A stretch of 14,814 bases of DNA, taken from NCBI GenBank assembly GCA_900751785.1, contig CAADSM010000100.1, forward strand, positions 1 through 14,814, written 5' to 3'. The stretch comes from Lachnospiraceae bacterium. GTDB taxonomy: Bacteria; Bacillota; Clostridia; Lachnospirales; Lachnospiraceae. The position numbers and the translations under genes are program-made. Below are positions 6,950 through 14,814 of the stretch, in pieces. A model generated the notes under the pieces. The model saw only the letters and a program-made list of their open reading frames with translations, ran no database searches and was not told the DNA's origin. Each line of letters begins with the position of its first letter. Position 1 is the stretch's first letter.

Positions 6950-7875
6950 TGAGAATGGAATATGAGTTTAGGCGTCCGGAGCTTGAGGATCAGGAGCTGA
7001 TCAGCTCGTATTTTGCCAAGGCTCCCGGCAGGAGCTGCGAGAGGACCTTTGTAAATGTCTACCTCTGGTCCAGACACTATAAAGTGAAGTTTGCCGTGAT
7101 AGAAGACGCGCTTGTCTTCCGCGATGAGGGGGATGGTTTTGCATTTTCCTATCCGGCAGGCGAGGATGAGGCAGTGAAGCGGGCGCTCGAAGCGCTGATG
7201 GAATACTGCAGGGAGAGAGAATGTCCCTTCCGGCTCTATAATGTGACGGAGGAGCATTTCGCACAGCTTGACGGATGGTTCCCCGGCAGGTTCGAGATAC
7301 AGTACAACAGAGATGCCGCGGACTATGTCTATGAGACAGAAAAGCTGGCGGCGCTTGCCGGAAAGAAGCTCCACGGCAAGAGAAACCATATCAATAAGTT
7401 TAAGAACCTTTATCCGGACTGGACGTACGAAAGCCTGAATGAGAGCAATGTGGAAGAATGCTTCCAGATGGCGCTGAAATGGCGGAATCAGAACGGGTGT
7501 GATGATGACGCGGAGAAAAATGCAGAGATGTGCGTGACCCTTAATTCCCTGAGGCTTTACAAGGAGCTGGGACTGAAGGGCGGCGTCCTGAAGATCGGCA
7601 GCCGGATCGTGGCATTTTCCGTGGGAGAGCCGCTTTGCAGCGACACCTTTGTCGTACACATCGAAAAGGCATTTCCCGATGTAGAAGGCGCGTACCCGAT
7701 GATCAACCAGCAGTTTGTCCAGCACGAGTGCATGGATTATCTGTATGTGAACCGTGAAGAGGATACCGGGGCGGAAGGGCTGCGGAAGGCCAAGCTGTCG
7801 TACAGGCCGGCGTTCCTGGTGAATAAAGGGATCGTGACAGAAAAAGCCGGAAATACGGCGGATACAGAAGAGTAA
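6949..7875 (+). CDS. DUF2156 domain protein (phosphatidylglycerol lysyltransferase C-terminal-like, GNAT fold)
   Basis: The 308-residue protein resembles the stand-alone DUF2156 group, which shares the tandem GNAT fold of the MprF (phosphatidylglycerol lysyltransferase) catalytic domain but lacks its membrane flippase part. Supporting segments are GKKLHGKRNHINKFKN (138-153), a hydrophobic core strand GSRIVAFSVGEPL (217-229) and NREEDTGAEGLRKAKLSYRP (268-287), which is typical near the active site of this group. No signal peptide or membrane helix is visible, so it is probably cytoplasmic. Substrate is unknown; aminoacyl-tRNA-dependent transfer to a lipid or peptide is only a family analogy. 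The ATG at 6949 overlaps the prfA stop; GGAGG (6940-6944) would also serve an in-frame ATG at 6955, so the start is uncertain by two codons. Confidence 0.85.
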   Translation: MRMEYEFRRPELEDQELISSYFAKAPGRSCERTFVNVYLWSRHYKVKFAVIEDALVFRDEGDGFAFSYPAGEDEAVKRALEALMEYCRERECPFRLYNVTEEHFAQLDGWFPGRFEIQYNRDAADYVYETEKLAALAGKKLHGKRNHINKFKNLYPDWTYESLNESNVEECFQMALKWRNQNGCDDDAEKNAEMCVTLNSLRLYKELGLKGGVLKIGSRIVAFSVGEPLCSDTFVVHIEKAFPDVEGAYPMINQQFVQHECMDYLYVNREEDTGAEGLRKAKLSYRPAFLVNKGIVTEKAGNTADTEE

Positions 7876-7904
7876 AACAGAGCGAAAGAAATGGAGTGAC
7901 AGAG

Positions 7905-9092
7905 ATGATTTCAAAGAAAATGGAAAACATGGTGGCAAACAGTTCGGCGATCCGCGCGATGTTCGAGGAGGGAAACCGCCTCGCCAGGATCTACGGTGCG
8001 GAGAATGTGTATGATTTCAGTCTCGGAAATCCTAACGTGCCGGCCCCTGAGGCTGTGAAGAAGGCGATCATGGATCTGCTGAACGAGGAAGATCCGGTCG
8101 TGCTCCACGGATATACAAACAGCAATGCGGGGTACGAGGACGTGCGCCAGGCTGTTGCGGATTCTTTGAACGACCGCTTCGGGACAGCATTCTCAGACAG
8201 AAACATCACGATGACCGTGGGGGCGGCAGGAGGCCTGAATGTGATCCTGAAGGCTCTGCTCAATCCGGGAGACGAAGTGATCACATTCGTCCCATATTTC
8301 GGTGAATACAGAAGCTATGTAAATAATTATGACGGCGTTCTCGTGGAGATCTCTCCTGACACTGCGACATTCCAGCCGAAACTGGATGAGTTCGAGGCGA
8401 AGATCACGCCGAAGACAAGGGCGGTCATCGTCAATACGCCGAACAATCCGACAGGAGTCGTGTATTCAGAGGACACGATCAAAAAGCTGGCTGCAGTCAT
8501 GGAGAAGAAGCAGCAGGAGTACGGCACAGATATCTATCTGATCTCTGACGAGCCGTACAGGGAGCTGGCATACGACGGAGTCGAGGTGCCGTATCTCACA
8601 AAATATTATGCGAATACGATCGTCGGCTACTCGTACAGCAAGTCCCTCTCTCTCCCGGGAGAGCGCATCGGTTATCTCGTCATTCCGGATGAGGCCGCTG
8701 ACAGTGAAAACCTGATCGCCGCGGCGAATGTGGCGACCAGGATCCTCGGATTTGTCAACGCGCCTACTCTGCAGCAGAAGGTGGTCAAGGCATGCCTGAA
8801 CGAGAAGACGGATATTTCCTTCTACGACAGGAACCGTGAGACGCTTTACAACGGCCTGAAGGAGCTCGGATTCGAGTGCATCAAGCCGGAAGGCGCATTC
8901 TACCTGTTTGTGAAGTCTCCGGTGGAAGACGAGAAGGCATTCTGCGCAGCAGCAAAGAAATATAATATCCTTATTGTTCCGGGAAGCTCCTTCGGATGTC
9001 CGGGGTATGTGAGGATCGCATACTGTGTGGCATATGAGACGATCGTGAACTCTCTTCCGAAGTTCGCGGAGCTGGCAGAGGAATACAGATAG
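7905..9092 (+). CDS. Class I/II pyridoxal-phosphate aminotransferase (AspB-like)
   Basis: This is a 395-residue fold-type I aminotransferase. Visible PLP-enzyme features are FSLGNPNVPAPE (38-49), TVGAAGGLNVILKALLNPGD (104-123, phosphate-binding region), NTPNNPTGVVYS (177-188), SDEPYRE with cofactor-contacting Asp215 and Tyr218 (214-220), YSYSKSLSLPGERIGY with Schiff-base Lys246 (242-257) and GYVRIAYC with substrate-carboxylate Arg370 (367-374). It moves an amino group between an amino acid and a 2-oxo acid; the natural pair cannot be read from sequence, though aspartate is a common family substrate. The ATG at 7905 has GGAGTG (7893-7898) at good spacing; an upstream in-frame GTG at 7896 lies within that site. 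It follows DUF2156 by 29 bases and precedes a HisC-like aminotransferase by 27 bases. Confidence 0.92.
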   Translation: MISKKMENMVANSSAIRAMFEEGNRLARIYGAENVYDFSLGNPNVPAPEAVKKAIMDLLNEEDPVVLHGYTNSNAGYEDVRQAVADSLNDRFGTAFSDRNITMTVGAAGGLNVILKALLNPGDEVITFVPYFGEYRSYVNNYDGVLVEISPDTATFQPKLDEFEAKITPKTRAVIVNTPNNPTGVVYSEDTIKKLAAVMEKKQQEYGTDIYLISDEPYRELAYDGVEVPYLTKYYANTIVGYSYSKSLSLPGERIGYLVIPDEAADSENLIAAANVATRILGFVNAPTLQQKVVKACLNEKTDISFYDRNRETLYNGLKELGFECIKPEGAFYLFVKSPVEDEKAFCAAAKKYNILIVPGSSFGCPGYVRIAYCVAYETIVNSLPKFAELAEEYR

Positions 9093-9106
9093 ACGGTGCA
9101 TGATTT

Positions 9107-9110
9107 GGAG
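9107..9110 (+). promoter_or_regulatory. Ribosome binding site that sets the hisC-like start
   Basis: GGAG at 9107-9110 stands nine bases before the ATG at 9120. The frame is open from a GTG at 9096, which has no well-spaced binding site, so the later start is preferred. Confidence 0.6.
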
Positions 9111-9119
9111 TATAAAAAG

Positions 9120-10184
9120 ATGACGATGAGACCAGAACTTATGAAAAATATCCGGACGGTGGATCCCTATGTCCCTGGGGAGCAGCCCCAGCATAAGGTG
9201 GTGAAGCTGAATACGAACGAGAATCCCTATCCGCCGGCGCCGGGAGTGAGGGAGATCCTCCGGAATATGGATACGGACAGCCTGAGGCTGTATCCGGACC
9301 CGGCGGCGGAGAAGCTGATCAGTGCTCTGGCAGACCACTATGGAGTGGGCGAGGACCAGGTGTTTGCAGGAGTCGGCTCGGACGATGTCCTGAGTATGTG
9401 CTTCCTGACCTTTTTCAATTCGGACAAGCCGATCCTTTTCCCGGATATTACATATTCCTTCTACAAGGTGTGGGCAGAACTCTATCGGATCCCGTATGAG
9501 TGTCCTGCGCTGGATGACAGCTTCCGGATCGTGAGAGAGGATTATTACAGGGAAAACGGAGGGATCATTTTCCCGAATCCAAATGCTCCCACGGCAATTT
9601 ATGAGGAGCTGGATTTTGTGGAGGATATCCTTTCGCACAACAGGGATTCTGTCGTGATCGTCGACGAGGCATATATAGACTTTGCCGGACGATCCGCGCT
9701 GGAGCTGATCGACAAGTATGACAACCTGATCGTTGTACAGACGTTTTCAAAGGCAAGGAGCATGGCAGGGATGAGGATCGGATACGCCATATCCAATCCG
9801 GAACTGATCCGCTGCCTGAACGACGTGAAGTATTCCTTTAACTCATATACGATGAACCAGACTTCGATCCTGTGCGGTGTGGAGGCAGTGCGGGATATGG
9901 AATACTTCAATGAGAGCATCCGTAAGATAGTAGAGACGAGAGAGTGGGCGAAGGAAGAGCTCCGCAGGCTCGGATTTGTGTTCCCGGATGCCAGGGCGAA
10001 TTTTATTTTTGCAAGACATCCGGAATATGATGCGGATGAGCTGTTCGAGGCGCTGAAAAAACATGATATCTATGTGAGGCACTGGAAAGGCGGAAGGATC
10101 GGGCAGTACCTCCGCATAACAATAGGAACCCGAGAGGAGATGGAGACATTGTTTGGTTTCCTGAATGCATATATGAAGAAATAA
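9120..10184 (+). CDS. hisC: Histidinol-phosphate aminotransferase-like enzyme (HisC family)
   Basis: The 354-residue protein has the HisC (COG0079) layout: KLNTNENPYPPAPGV (29-43), RLYPDPAAEKLISALADHYG (56-75), VGSDDVL (85-91), FPNPNAPT (151-158), VDEAYIDF (181-188), TFSKARSMAGMRIGYAIS with Schiff-base Lys211 (208-225) and YLRITIGT (330-337). HisC converts imidazole-acetol phosphate and glutamate to histidinol phosphate (family knowledge). No other his gene is present, and in Clostridia several HisC paralogues act on other amino acids, so the substrate is uncertain. The residue after NPNAPT is Ala where Gly is usual. The gene sits between another aminotransferase and a small membrane protein, with the next ribosome binding site starting on its stop codon. 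Confidence 0.75.
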   Translation: MTMRPELMKNIRTVDPYVPGEQPQHKVVKLNTNENPYPPAPGVREILRNMDTDSLRLYPDPAAEKLISALADHYGVGEDQVFAGVGSDDVLSMCFLTFFNSDKPILFPDITYSFYKVWAELYRIPYECPALDDSFRIVREDYYRENGGIIFPNPNAPTAIYEELDFVEDILSHNRDSVVIVDEAYIDFAGRSALELIDKYDNLIVVQTFSKARSMAGMRIGYAISNPELIRCLNDVKYSFNSYTMNQTSILCGVEAVRDMEYFNESIRKIVETREWAKEELRRLGFVFPDARANFIFARHPEYDADELFEALKKHDIYVRHWKGGRIGQYLRITIGTREEMETLFGFLNAYMKK

Positions 10185-10198
10185 GGAGAATTATATTT

Positions 10199-10708
10199 AT
10201 GAGTGAAGCTATGATAGACTGGCTTGTCCAGAACCTCGGAGGCAAGATCGGAAAGGAATTGATCGCATTTATCATTTCCATGATACCGATCCTTGAGCTG
10301 AGGGGCGGACTGCTGGCCGCCGGACCGGCGATCCTTGATATCCCAATGTGGCAGGCAATCCCGATCTGCGTGATCGGAAATCTTCTTCCGATCCCTTTTA
10401 TCCTGCTCCTCATCACGAAGATTTTTGACTGGATGAAAGGAACGAGGAAGCTGAAGCCGATCGTGGAGAAACTGGAGAAGAAGGCGCTGAGCAAGAGCGA
10501 CAAGATCGAGAAATATGAGTTCTGGGGGCTCGTCATCTTTGTCGGGATACCGCTCCCGGGGACCGGCGCATGGACGGGCGCCCTGATCGCTGCGCTTCTG
10601 GGCATCAGGTTCCGCAAGGCCTTCCCTGCTATCGTGCTCGGGGTGTGTCTTGCTGCGTTTATCATGACGGTACTGTCATATGGATTCCTTGGAGCTCTGT
10701 TCGGCTGA
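10199..10708 (+). CDS. Small multidrug export protein family (COG2426) membrane protein
   Basis: The 169-residue protein matches the Sm_multidrug_ex family. It has a conserved PILELRGGL (30-38) after an N-terminal hydrophobic helix, a second membrane segment (about 52-75), a charged cytoplasmic loop (79-107, many K and E), then IPLPGTGAWTGALIA (117-131) and two more hydrophobic stretches to the C-terminus. The paired re-entrant-like motifs resemble DedA-type membrane folds; this is inference. Despite the family name, transport of drugs is weakly supported and the substrate is unknown. AAGGAG (10183-10188) overlaps the hisC stop and lies ten bases before the ATG, so it belongs to the same operon. 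Confidence 0.88.
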   Translation: MSEAMIDWLVQNLGGKIGKELIAFIISMIPILELRGGLLAAGPAILDIPMWQAIPICVIGNLLPIPFILLLITKIFDWMKGTRKLKPIVEKLEKKALSKSDKIEKYEFWGLVIFVGIPLPGTGAWTGALIAALLGIRFRKAFPAIVLGVCLAAFIMTVLSYGFLGALFG

Positions 10709-10757
10709 TACATAAGAAAGGACAGGCAGCATTTCAGATGGAAGGGGAGATGTGATC

Positions 10758-11198
10758 ATGCTTATGAAGAACAGTGAAGAAAAGAGAAACACAGCCTGGA
10801 GGGCGGTCATGACAGTGTCCTCTGTGCTCATCGTCATCGTTGCGGTATTTTTCATCGTCAGGATTTTTACTGCGAATCCGGTGGCAGGCACCTGGGTAAG
10901 CGAAGAGGGAGATATCACACTTGTGATCGACGACAGGACTTCGCTCCAGGTAGAGGATGGAAGCGTCAGCGCGAGAACAGAGTACACGGTAGACAGGAAG
11001 ACGAAAGTGCTCACGATCCATGTCAATGACGATGAGATCCTTGAGCAGGCGGAAGCTTCTGAGGGGGAGGTTACCGAAGGAGAGATCAGAGATCTTCTGG
11101 AATCTGTGGAGGGAACATATGATTATAATATCGAGAGCAATACGCTTACACTGACAGAGCGCGAATATGGAAGCCAGATGGTTTTTGAAAAAGAATAA
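10758..11198 (+). CDS. Hypothetical membrane-anchored protein with small beta-rich extracytoplasmic domain
   Basis: I do not recognise a named family with certainty. The 146-residue product has a charged N-terminus, one hydrophobic helix (about 15-36) that would act as an uncleaved anchor, and an outside domain starting NPVAGTWVSEEGDITLVID (40-58). The GTW start with alternating strands recalls the small lipocalin-like or DUF5640-type domains of Firmicute surface proteins. Residues 92-117 are strongly acidic and helical, followed by further strands to the end. There is no lipobox cysteine. Start 10758 is chosen because GGGGAG (10744-10749) is eight bases upstream; GTG 10752 and ATG 10764 are in-frame alternatives. 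It lies 49 bases after the small multidrug export gene and 111 bases before ispG. Confidence 0.75.
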   Translation: MLMKNSEEKRNTAWRAVMTVSSVLIVIVAVFFIVRIFTANPVAGTWVSEEGDITLVIDDRTSLQVEDGSVSARTEYTVDRKTKVLTIHVNDDEILEQAEASEGEVTEGEIRDLLESVEGTYDYNIESNTLTLTEREYGSQMVFEKE

Positions 11199-11208
11199 AG
11201 GCGGTGAT

Positions 11209-11285
11209 GCCGCAGGTTCAATGCAGAAGAGTTTCGGGAAAGGGACTCTTCTGTACTTGCATAGTGATCATTTCAGCTGTGCGGC
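11209..11285 (+). other. Nested inverted repeats in the leader before ispG
   Basis: Outer arms GCCGCA (11209-11214) and TGCGGC (11280-11285) are perfect complements. Inside them CAGAAGAGT (11224-11232) and ACTCTTCTG (11245-11253) form a perfect 9-pair stem, extendable by a G-U and a U-A pair, with a 12-base purine-rich loop. No T-tract follows the inner stem, so it is not a normal terminator. It fills most of the 111-base gap between the hypothetical gene and ispG. It could be an mRNA processing or stability element, or a regulatory leader; I recognise no known riboswitch. Confidence 0.5.
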
Positions 11286-11309
11286 TCAATACGGAAAGGA
11301 GAAGGGTAT

Positions 11310-12365
11310 ATGTACAGAAATCAAACGAAAGAAATCCGGATCGGGGATGTGAAGATCGGCGGGAATAACCCGGTGGCGATCCAGTCTATGACGAATACGA
11401 AGACAGAGGATGCCGCTGCGACAACAGAGCAGATCCTCCGGCTCGAGGCTGCAGGATGCGAGATCATACGATGTGCTGTGCCGACCATGGAGGCGGCGGA
11501 AGCATTAAAAGAGATCAAGAAACAGATCCATATCCCTCTCGTAGCTGATATCCATTTTGATTACAGACTTGCCATCGCAGCTATAGAAAACGGAGCGGAC
11601 AAGATCCGCATCAATCCGGGAAATATCGGCTCCCCTGAGAAGGTAAAGGCAGTGGTGGACAAGGCGAAGGAGTATGGCGTGCCGATCCGCGTGGGTGTGA
11701 ACAGCGGATCCCTGGAAAAGCATCTTTTGGAAAAATATGGCGGAGTCACAGCGGAAGGGATCGTTGAGAGCGCGCTCGACAAGGTGCATATGATCGAGGA
11801 TATGGGATACGACAACCTTGTGGTCAGCATCAAGTCCTCGGATGTGCTGATGTGTGTAAAAGCCCATGAGCTGATCGCAGAGCAGTGCCCGTATCCGCTC
11901 CATGTGGGGATCACAGAGTCGGGAACTGTCTATTCCGGCAATGTCAAATCCTCCGTCGGACTCGGGATCATCCTGCATGAGGGCATCGGAAATACGATCC
12001 GGGTATCCCTCACGGGAGATCCGGTCGAAGAGATCCGCACAGCAAAGCTCATCCTCAAGACACTGGGCCTGAGAAAAGGCGGGATCGAGGTTGTCTCCTG
12101 CCCGACCTGCGGGCGGACGAGGATCGACCTGATCGGTCTTGCAAATGAGGTGGAAAAAATGGTGGCAGACATCCCGCTCGACATTAAGGTCGCTGTCATG
12201 GGATGTATCGTCAACGGACCGGGTGAAGCAAAAGAGGCGGATATCGGTATCGCGGGCGGCATCGGAGAGGGACTGCTCATCAAGAAGGGGCAGATCGTCA
12301 AAAAGGTAAAAGAAGAGGAACTTCTCAGTACACTGCGTCAGGAGTTGTTAAATTGGAACAGGTAA
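11310..12365 (+). CDS. ispG: 4-hydroxy-3-methylbut-2-enyl diphosphate synthase (IspG/GcpE)
   Basis: IspG is the [4Fe-4S] enzyme that reduces and opens methylerythritol cyclodiphosphate to HMBPP in the MEP isoprenoid pathway (family knowledge). The 351-residue protein is the short bacterial form: a TIM-barrel domain with [12 protein letters not shown] (19-30), [11 protein letters not shown] (78-88), [11 protein letters not shown] (97-107) and [12 protein letters not shown] (129-140), then the cluster domain with SCPTCGRT (Cys264, Cys267) and [11 protein letters not shown] (Cys299 and the fourth ligand Glu306). The ATG at 11310 has AAAGGAG (11296-11302) at good spacing. In many Clostridia ispG follows dxr and rseP; here the gene before it is the small hypothetical protein. 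Its end overlaps the polC start by 13 bases. Confidence 0.98.
   Translation: MYRNQTKEIRIGDVKIGGNNPVAIQSMTNTKTEDAAATTEQILRLEAAGCEIIRCAVPTMEAAEALKEIKKQIHIPLVADIHFDYRLAIAAIENGADKIRINPGNIGSPEKVKAVVDKAKEYGVPIRVGVNSGSLEKHLLEKYGGVTAEGIVESALDKVHMIEDMGYDNLVVSIKSSDVLMCVKAHELIAEQCPYPLHVGITESGTVYSGNVKSSVGLGIILHEGIGNTIRVSLTGDPVEEIRTAKLILKTLGLRKGGIEVVSCPTCGRTRIDLIGLANEVEKMVADIPLDIKVAVMGCIVNGPGEAKEADIGIAGGIGEGLLIKKGQIVKKVKEEELLSTLRQELLNWNR
12339..12344 (+). promoter_or_regulatory. Ribosome binding site for the TTG start of polC
   Basis: CAGGAG at 12339-12344, inside the last codons of ispG, stands eight bases before TTG 12353. The polC frame offers no ATG that keeps the conserved N-terminal segment [11 protein letters not shown], so this site decides the start. 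Confidence 0.75.
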
Positions 12366-14814
12366 AAGACAAGAGAACTTTTTTTCATGTGTTTCCCACC
12401 CTGAAAGTGGAGGATGACATACAGATCCTTTTCGCGGACGTGGAAGTGCAGAAGATCACGACAAATTCAAGTTGTGATTTTCTCCATGTATATATATTCA
12501 GCAGGCATCTGATCCAGAAGAAGCAGATCTGGCAGATGGAGCAGCGGATCAAGGACCAGCTCTTCGGGAAGACGTCGGTGGAAGTGCGGATCGAAGAAAA
12601 ATATGAGCTTTCAGAGCAGTATACGCCTGAGGCGCTGATGAGAGAATACCGGGAGAGCATCATACAGGAGCTGAAGACAGTCAGCGTCCTTGCGGCAAAT
12701 ATGTTTGCACAGGCAGAGATCCATTTTGAAGAGGGCGGAGTGGTGAACCTGGGACTGGCTGACACGATCGTTTCGGAGGGGAGGAAGGATGAGATCCTGA
12801 CGCTTCTGAACAAGGTCTTTGAGGAGCGCTTTCAGATCAAAGCGGACATCCGGATCTCCTACCGCAAGCCGGGAGGAAACGGAAACCGCGAGTATGATGA
12901 ACAGAGGATCCAGCAGGAGATCAACGCGATCTTTGAGCGCCGTGCGATGCAGAGGGGCGAAGAGGCTCCTGCATCGGGAGAAAAGAAGAGCGGGGAGAAG
13001 AGCGCCGGCAGGAAGGGTGCTTCTCATACCGGCAGAGGCGAAGCCGGAGGCGGCAAAAAGGAATTTGGCAAAAAAGAGTTCAGGAAAAAGGACTTCTACC
13101 GTCCTGTCAAGACGGGAGATGACCCGAATCTGATCTACGGCAAAAACTTCGACGACGAGCCGATCACGCTTGAGCAGGTCGTGACAGAGATGGGAGAGAT
13201 CACCATCCACGGGAAGATCATCAGCTTTGACACGAGAGAGATCCGTAATGAGAAGACGATCATCATGTTTGCGGTGACGGATTTTACCGATACGATCACA
13301 GTCAAGATGTTTGCGCGGAACGAGCAGCTGCCTGAGATCCTCGGCGAGCTGAAAAAGGGTGTTTTCGTAAAGATCAAGGGAGTGACGACCATTGATAAAT
13401 TTGACGGCGAGCTCACCATCGGCTCTGTGACAGGAATAAAAAAGATCGGTGATTTCACAGTCGCGAGAAAGGACTTGAGCCCGGCAAAGCGCGTGGAGCT
13501 CCACTGCCATACGAAGATGAGCGACATGGACGGCGTGTCCGAGGTAAAGGATATTGTAAAGCGGGCGCACGACTGGGGACATCCCGCCATCGCGATCACA
13601 GACCACGGCGTGGCGCAGGCGTTCCCGGATGCGAACCACTATATCGAGACACTGGCGCCAGACGATCCATTCAAGGTGATCTACGGGGTGGAAGGCTATG
13701 TGGTGGACGACCTGACAGATATCGCTGTAAATGCCGGGGATCAGACGCTGGAGGATACATATATCGTCTTTGACATTGAGACGACGGGATTCAGCTCTAT
13801 CCGCGACAGGATCATCGAGATCGGCGCGGTCAAGGTGGTAAACGGCGAGATCGTGGACAGGTTCAGCACCTTTGTCAATCCGGAGAGGCCGATCCCCTTT
13901 GAGATCACGAACCTGACAAGCATCACCGACCAGATGGTCATGGAGTATCCGACGATCGAGACAATCCTTCCTCAGTTCCTTGAATTTGTCGGCGACGGAG
14001 TCCTTGTGGCTCACAACGCAGGATTTGATGTGGGATTCATCGAGCAGAACTGCAGGAACCAGGCGATCGAACAGAAATTTACTTATGTAGACACCGTGGC
14101 GCTGGCAAGGATCCTTCTGCCCACGCTCTCAAAATATAAGCTCAATATTGTGGCAAAGGCGCTGGGGATCTCCCTGGAAAACCACCACAGAGCCGTGGAC
14201 GACGCCGGAGCGACGGCCGAGATCTTCGTAAAATTCGTTGAGATGCTCCGGGACAGGAATGTGACGACCCTGAAAGAGATGAACCATTTCGGGGACAGGA
14301 ACGTCAACGCCATCCGCAAGATGGCGACGCACCACATCATCATCCTTGCAAAGAACGATATCGGCAGATACAATCTCTATCAGCTGATCACGGAATCGCA
14401 TATAACCTACTACGCGAGGCGGCCCCGTATCCCGAAGAGCCTCCTGAATGAACACCGGGAGGGCCTGATCATCGGAAGCGCCTGCGAAGCCGGAGAGCTC
14501 TACCAGGCGATCCTTGAGAAGCGGTCCGCGGAGCAGATCGCAAGACTTGCGGATTTCTATGATTACTACGAGATACAGCCGCTGGGCAATAACCGGTTTA
14601 TGATCGAGAGCGACCGTGTGCCGGATGTAAATTCTGATGAGGATCTGATGGAACTGAACCGTCAGATCGTGGAGCTGGGTGAAAAGTTCAAAAAGCCGGT
14701 AGTGGCCACCTGCGATGTACATTTCCTCGATCCGGAGGACGAGGTGTACCGGAGGATCATTATGGCGGGGGAGGGGGGGGGGGAGGCGGACAGACACGAG
14801 CCCGCCCCCCTCCC
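12353..14814 (+). CDS. polC: DNA polymerase III PolC-type alpha subunit (3' partial)
   Basis: The frame stays open from TTG 12353 to the window edge, giving 820 residues of a family that is usually about 1430-1480 long. PolC is the replicative polymerase of low-GC Gram-positives, with built-in proofreading. The N-terminal domain (about 1-195) is followed by a K/G/E-rich linker (about 200-250), an OB-fold region (about 270-365) and the PHP domain starting [14 protein letters not shown] (381-394; His384, His386) with [11 protein letters not shown] (414-424). The DnaQ-type 3'-5' exonuclease is inserted into PHP: Exo I FDIETTG (473-479; Asp474, Glu476), Exo [13 protein letters not shown] (554-564), Exo [12 protein letters not shown] (612-620). 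PHP resumes near 655 ([10 protein letters not shown]). Polymerase palm and fingers lie beyond the edge. Residues after about 805 derive from suspect sequence. Confidence 0.95.
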   Translation, partial: MEQVKDKRTFFHVFPTLKVEDDIQILFADVEVQKITTNSSCDFLHVYIFSRHLIQKKQIWQMEQRIKDQLFGKTSVEVRIEEKYELSEQYTPEALMREYRESIIQELKTVSVLAANMFAQAEIHFEEGGVVNLGLADTIVSEGRKDEILTLLNKVFEERFQIKADIRISYRKPGGNGNREYDEQRIQQEINAIFERRAMQRGEEAPASGEKKSGEKSAGRKGASHTGRGEAGGGKKEFGKKEFRKKDFYRPVKTGDDPNLIYGKNFDDEPITLEQVVTEMGEITIHGKIISFDTREIRNEKTIIMFAVTDFTDTITVKMFARNEQLPEILGELKKGVFVKIKGVTTIDKFDGELTIGSVTGIKKIGDFTVARKDLSPAKRVELHCHTKMSDMDGVSEVKDIVKRAHDWGHPAIAITDHGVAQAFPDANHYIETLAPDDPFKVIYGVEGYVVDDLTDIAVNAGDQTLEDTYIVFDIETTGFSSIRDRIIEIGAVKVVNGEIVDRFSTFVNPERPIPFEITNLTSITDQMVMEYPTIETILPQFLEFVGDGVLVAHNAGFDVGFIEQNCRNQAIEQKFTYVDTVALARILLPTLSKYKLNIVAKALGISLENHHRAVDDAGATAEIFVKFVEMLRDRNVTTLKEMNHFGDRNVNAIRKMATHHIIILAKNDIGRYNLYQLITESHITYYARRPRIPKSLLNEHREGLIIGSACEAGELYQAILEKRSAEQIARLADFYDYYEIQPLGNNRFMIESDRVPDVNSDEDLMELNRQIVELGEKFKKPVVATCDVHFLDPEDEVYRRIIMAGEGGGEADRHEPAPL
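14767..14814. other. Suspect low-complexity contig end
   Basis: The last 48 bases contain a run of 5 G, an A, a run of 11 G (14773-14783), and a closing stretch that is almost only C (six in a row at 14805-14810). Until then polC reads cleanly (…YRRIIMAG, ending at about residue 806). The translation after it ([14 protein letters not shown]) resembles what I recall of this conserved segment in related PolC proteins (K-G-F-x-D-A-D then Q-A-P-L) only as a degraded version. This fits base-call decay or poly-G artefact at a read or contig end rather than biology. Confidence 0.65.

Noticed and set aside
6706..7938. Long minus-strand open frame (410 codons) across prfA and DUF2156
   Set aside because: It lies opposite two well-supported genes, the translation shows no recognisable domain, and it is explained by codon bias of the plus-strand genes.
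8466..9638. Long minus-strand open frame (390 codons) across both aminotransferases
   Set aside because: Shadow of two recognised PLP enzymes; composition rich in R, H and L as expected of antisense frames in GC-rich coding DNA.
11224..11253. Inner hairpin before ispG as an intrinsic terminator
   Set aside because: The stem is good but the bases after it read TACTTGC, not a T-tract.
12611..14014. Long minus-strand open frame (467 codons) opposite polC
   Set aside because: The plus strand encodes clear PHP and exonuclease motifs throughout; the antisense product has no family signature.
14767..14783. G-quadruplex candidate
   Set aside because: The G run coincides with suspected sequence decay at the edge, so it cannot be taken as real.
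1..14814. Defence system, toxin-antitoxin, prophage, CRISPR array or mobile element
   Set aside because: Every sizable plus-strand frame is a housekeeping or conserved Clostridial family; no direct repeats, terminal inverted repeats, integrase or transposase motifs were seen.

Overview
This window is chromosomal housekeeping DNA from an anaerobic Firmicute, most likely a member of the Lachnospiraceae (Clostridium cluster XIVa). The evidence is a PolC-type (Gram-positive) DNA polymerase III with its exonuclease inserted in the PHP domain, a DUF4364 wing-helix gene next to rho, a zinc-type ribosomal protein L31, strong purine-rich ribosome binding sites, and moderately high GC with many C/G-ending codons. 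No tRNA, rRNA, CRISPR array, insertion sequence or prophage gene was seen. Genus cannot be fixed by eye.

Layout. Positions 1-1500 hold the tail of a tcdA-like gene and the complete rarA (replication-fork AAA+ ATPase), both on plus. A single minus-strand gene, DUF4364 (1477-1989), overlaps the end of rarA tail to tail, and its probable intrinsic terminator lies inside the rarA coding sequence. A divergent control region (1990-2258) separates DUF4364 from rho (2259-3608). rpmE (3699-3899) has its own good sigma-A type promoter and a strong terminator. After that terminator comes a tight plus-strand run from 4008 to the window end: DUF1385 membrane protein, prmC, prfA, a DUF2156 acyltransferase-like gene, two fold-type I aminotransferases (AspB-like, then HisC-like), a small membrane protein of the small multidrug export family, a short membrane-anchored hypothetical protein, ispG and polC. 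Gaps in this run are mostly under 50 bases, with ATGA or TGATG overlaps at two junctions and a 13-base overlap at ispG/polC.

How the genes fit together. The centre is about information processing: Rho ends transcription, L31 is part of the ribosome, PrfA (RF1) ends translation at UAA/UAG, and PrmC methylates the glutamine of the PrfA GGQ motif, so prmC directly before prfA is a functional pair. RarA and PolC act at the replication fork. IspG makes an isoprenoid precursor. The aminotransferases, DUF2156 protein and small membrane proteins have no proven link to these and may share only the transcript.

I found no convincing new system. The points most worth a second look are the DUF4364 terminator buried in rarA, the nested inverted repeats before ispG, the TTG start of polC coupled to ispG, the uncharacterised DUF1385 and small membrane genes, and the last ~50 bases, which look like unreliable sequence at a contig end.
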